From an uncultured Ruminococcus sp. (GTDB lineage Bacteria > Bacillota > Clostridia > Oscillospirales > Acutalibacteraceae), in contig CADCOZ010000131.1 in NCBI GenBank assembly GCA_902803125.1, positions 1 to 5,270 on the forward strand: a DNA stretch of 5,270 nucleotides, written 5' to 3'. A model generated the notes under the pieces. That model was not told the origin of the DNA and ran no database searches. It saw nothing but the letters and a program-made list of their open reading frames with translations. This document shows, in pieces, positions 5,070-5,270 of the stretch (its first letter is position 1; every line of letters begins with the position of its first letter). The translations under genes and the position numbers were made by a program.

Positions 5070-5172
5070 CATGCCTGTTCAGGCCATTCTATTGTGAGCA
5101 GTATTTCCTAATTCATCCCTTGAAAGACAACAGCACAGCGAATTTCGAGAGAATTAAAGAATAATGCTGATT

Positions 5173-5270
5173 TAGGTCAAGTCAGCGATTTTTGGAAGGG
5201 GGTTTGGGGGAGTCTCGCCTGTCGGCTCGGTCCGGTCGCTTTGGCCTTGCGGCCAAGGTCTCCACCGGAG
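5173..5270 (+). repeat. Dispersed intergenic repeat, copy 2, with different GC-rich hairpin tail
   Basis: The head, 5173-5210 (taggtcaagtcagcg through ggtttggggg), matches copy 1 at 1522-1560. After that point the two copies diverge completely. The tail here holds nested inverted repeats: TTGGCC (5241-5246) with GGCCAA (5251-5256) around TTGC, enclosed by TCCGGT (5231-5236) and ACCGGA (5264-5269). The element probably continues past the right edge. No ORF or transposase is associated with it. The stretch 5070-5172 before it holds only a small dyad GCCTG-TT-CAGGC at 5073-5084 and nothing coding that I can support. Confidence 0.65.

Noticed and set aside
5073..5084. Short palindrome GCCTGTTCAGGC after the XRE gene
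   Set aside because: It is only 5-bp arms with no T run or nearby gene start; chance is sufficient to explain it.
4928..5164. 78-codon plus-strand ORF overlapping the XRE gene end
   Set aside because: It is an alternative frame within the XRE gene that runs through the terminator; no ribosome binding site or recognisable product.

Overview
The window looks like chromosomal DNA of a low-to-moderate-GC Gram-positive bacterium, most likely a gut Clostridia member (Oscillospiraceae/Ruminococcaceae-like). The reasons are the strong AGGAGG-type ribosome binding sites, consensus sigma-A promoters, a PadR/DUF1700/DUF4097 cassette, and G-rich intergenic repeats with T-rich hairpins. The taxon is an inference; no marker gene is present.

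Left part (1-1445, minus strand): the start of a riboflavin operon. A good promoter at 1417-1445 drives ribD (147-1244, bifunctional deaminase/reductase), coupled by a TAATG overlap to ribE (riboflavin synthase), whose first 49 codons are present before the window ends. The leader of about 165 nt holds repeat-derived hairpins and no recognisable FMN riboswitch. Between 1446 and 1639 lies a dispersed repeat with a strong hairpin.

Centre (1640-3609, plus strand): a compact three-gene operon, promoter to terminator. It encodes a PadR-family repressor (1694-2011), a DUF1700/HAAS membrane protein (2004-2609) and a membrane-anchored DUF4097 beta-solenoid protein with ten regular 19-20 residue rungs (2606-3559). 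The genes overlap by 8 and 4 nt. This is a known but poorly understood architecture, probably an envelope-sensing or envelope-stress module: the PadR protein would control the operon, and the two membrane proteins would form the sensing or structural part.

Right part (3610-5270): a short three-helix membrane protein of unknown function (3723-4040, plus) faces a minus-strand membrane zinc-ribbon gene (4110-4623). That gene is broken by a one-base frameshift at an A4 run, which cuts off its second zinc ribbon. Divergent from it is a small XRE-family regulator (4786-5037, plus). A 14-bp palindrome inside the minus-strand promoter is a plausible operator. The window ends in a second copy of the dispersed repeat head, joined to a different GC-rich hairpin tail.

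No RNA gene, CRISPR array, transposase or phage gene is visible. The most notable items are the frameshifted tandem zinc ribbon, the mosaic repeat pair, the repeat-containing ribD leader, and the PadR-HAAS-DUF4097 operon with its candidate operator.
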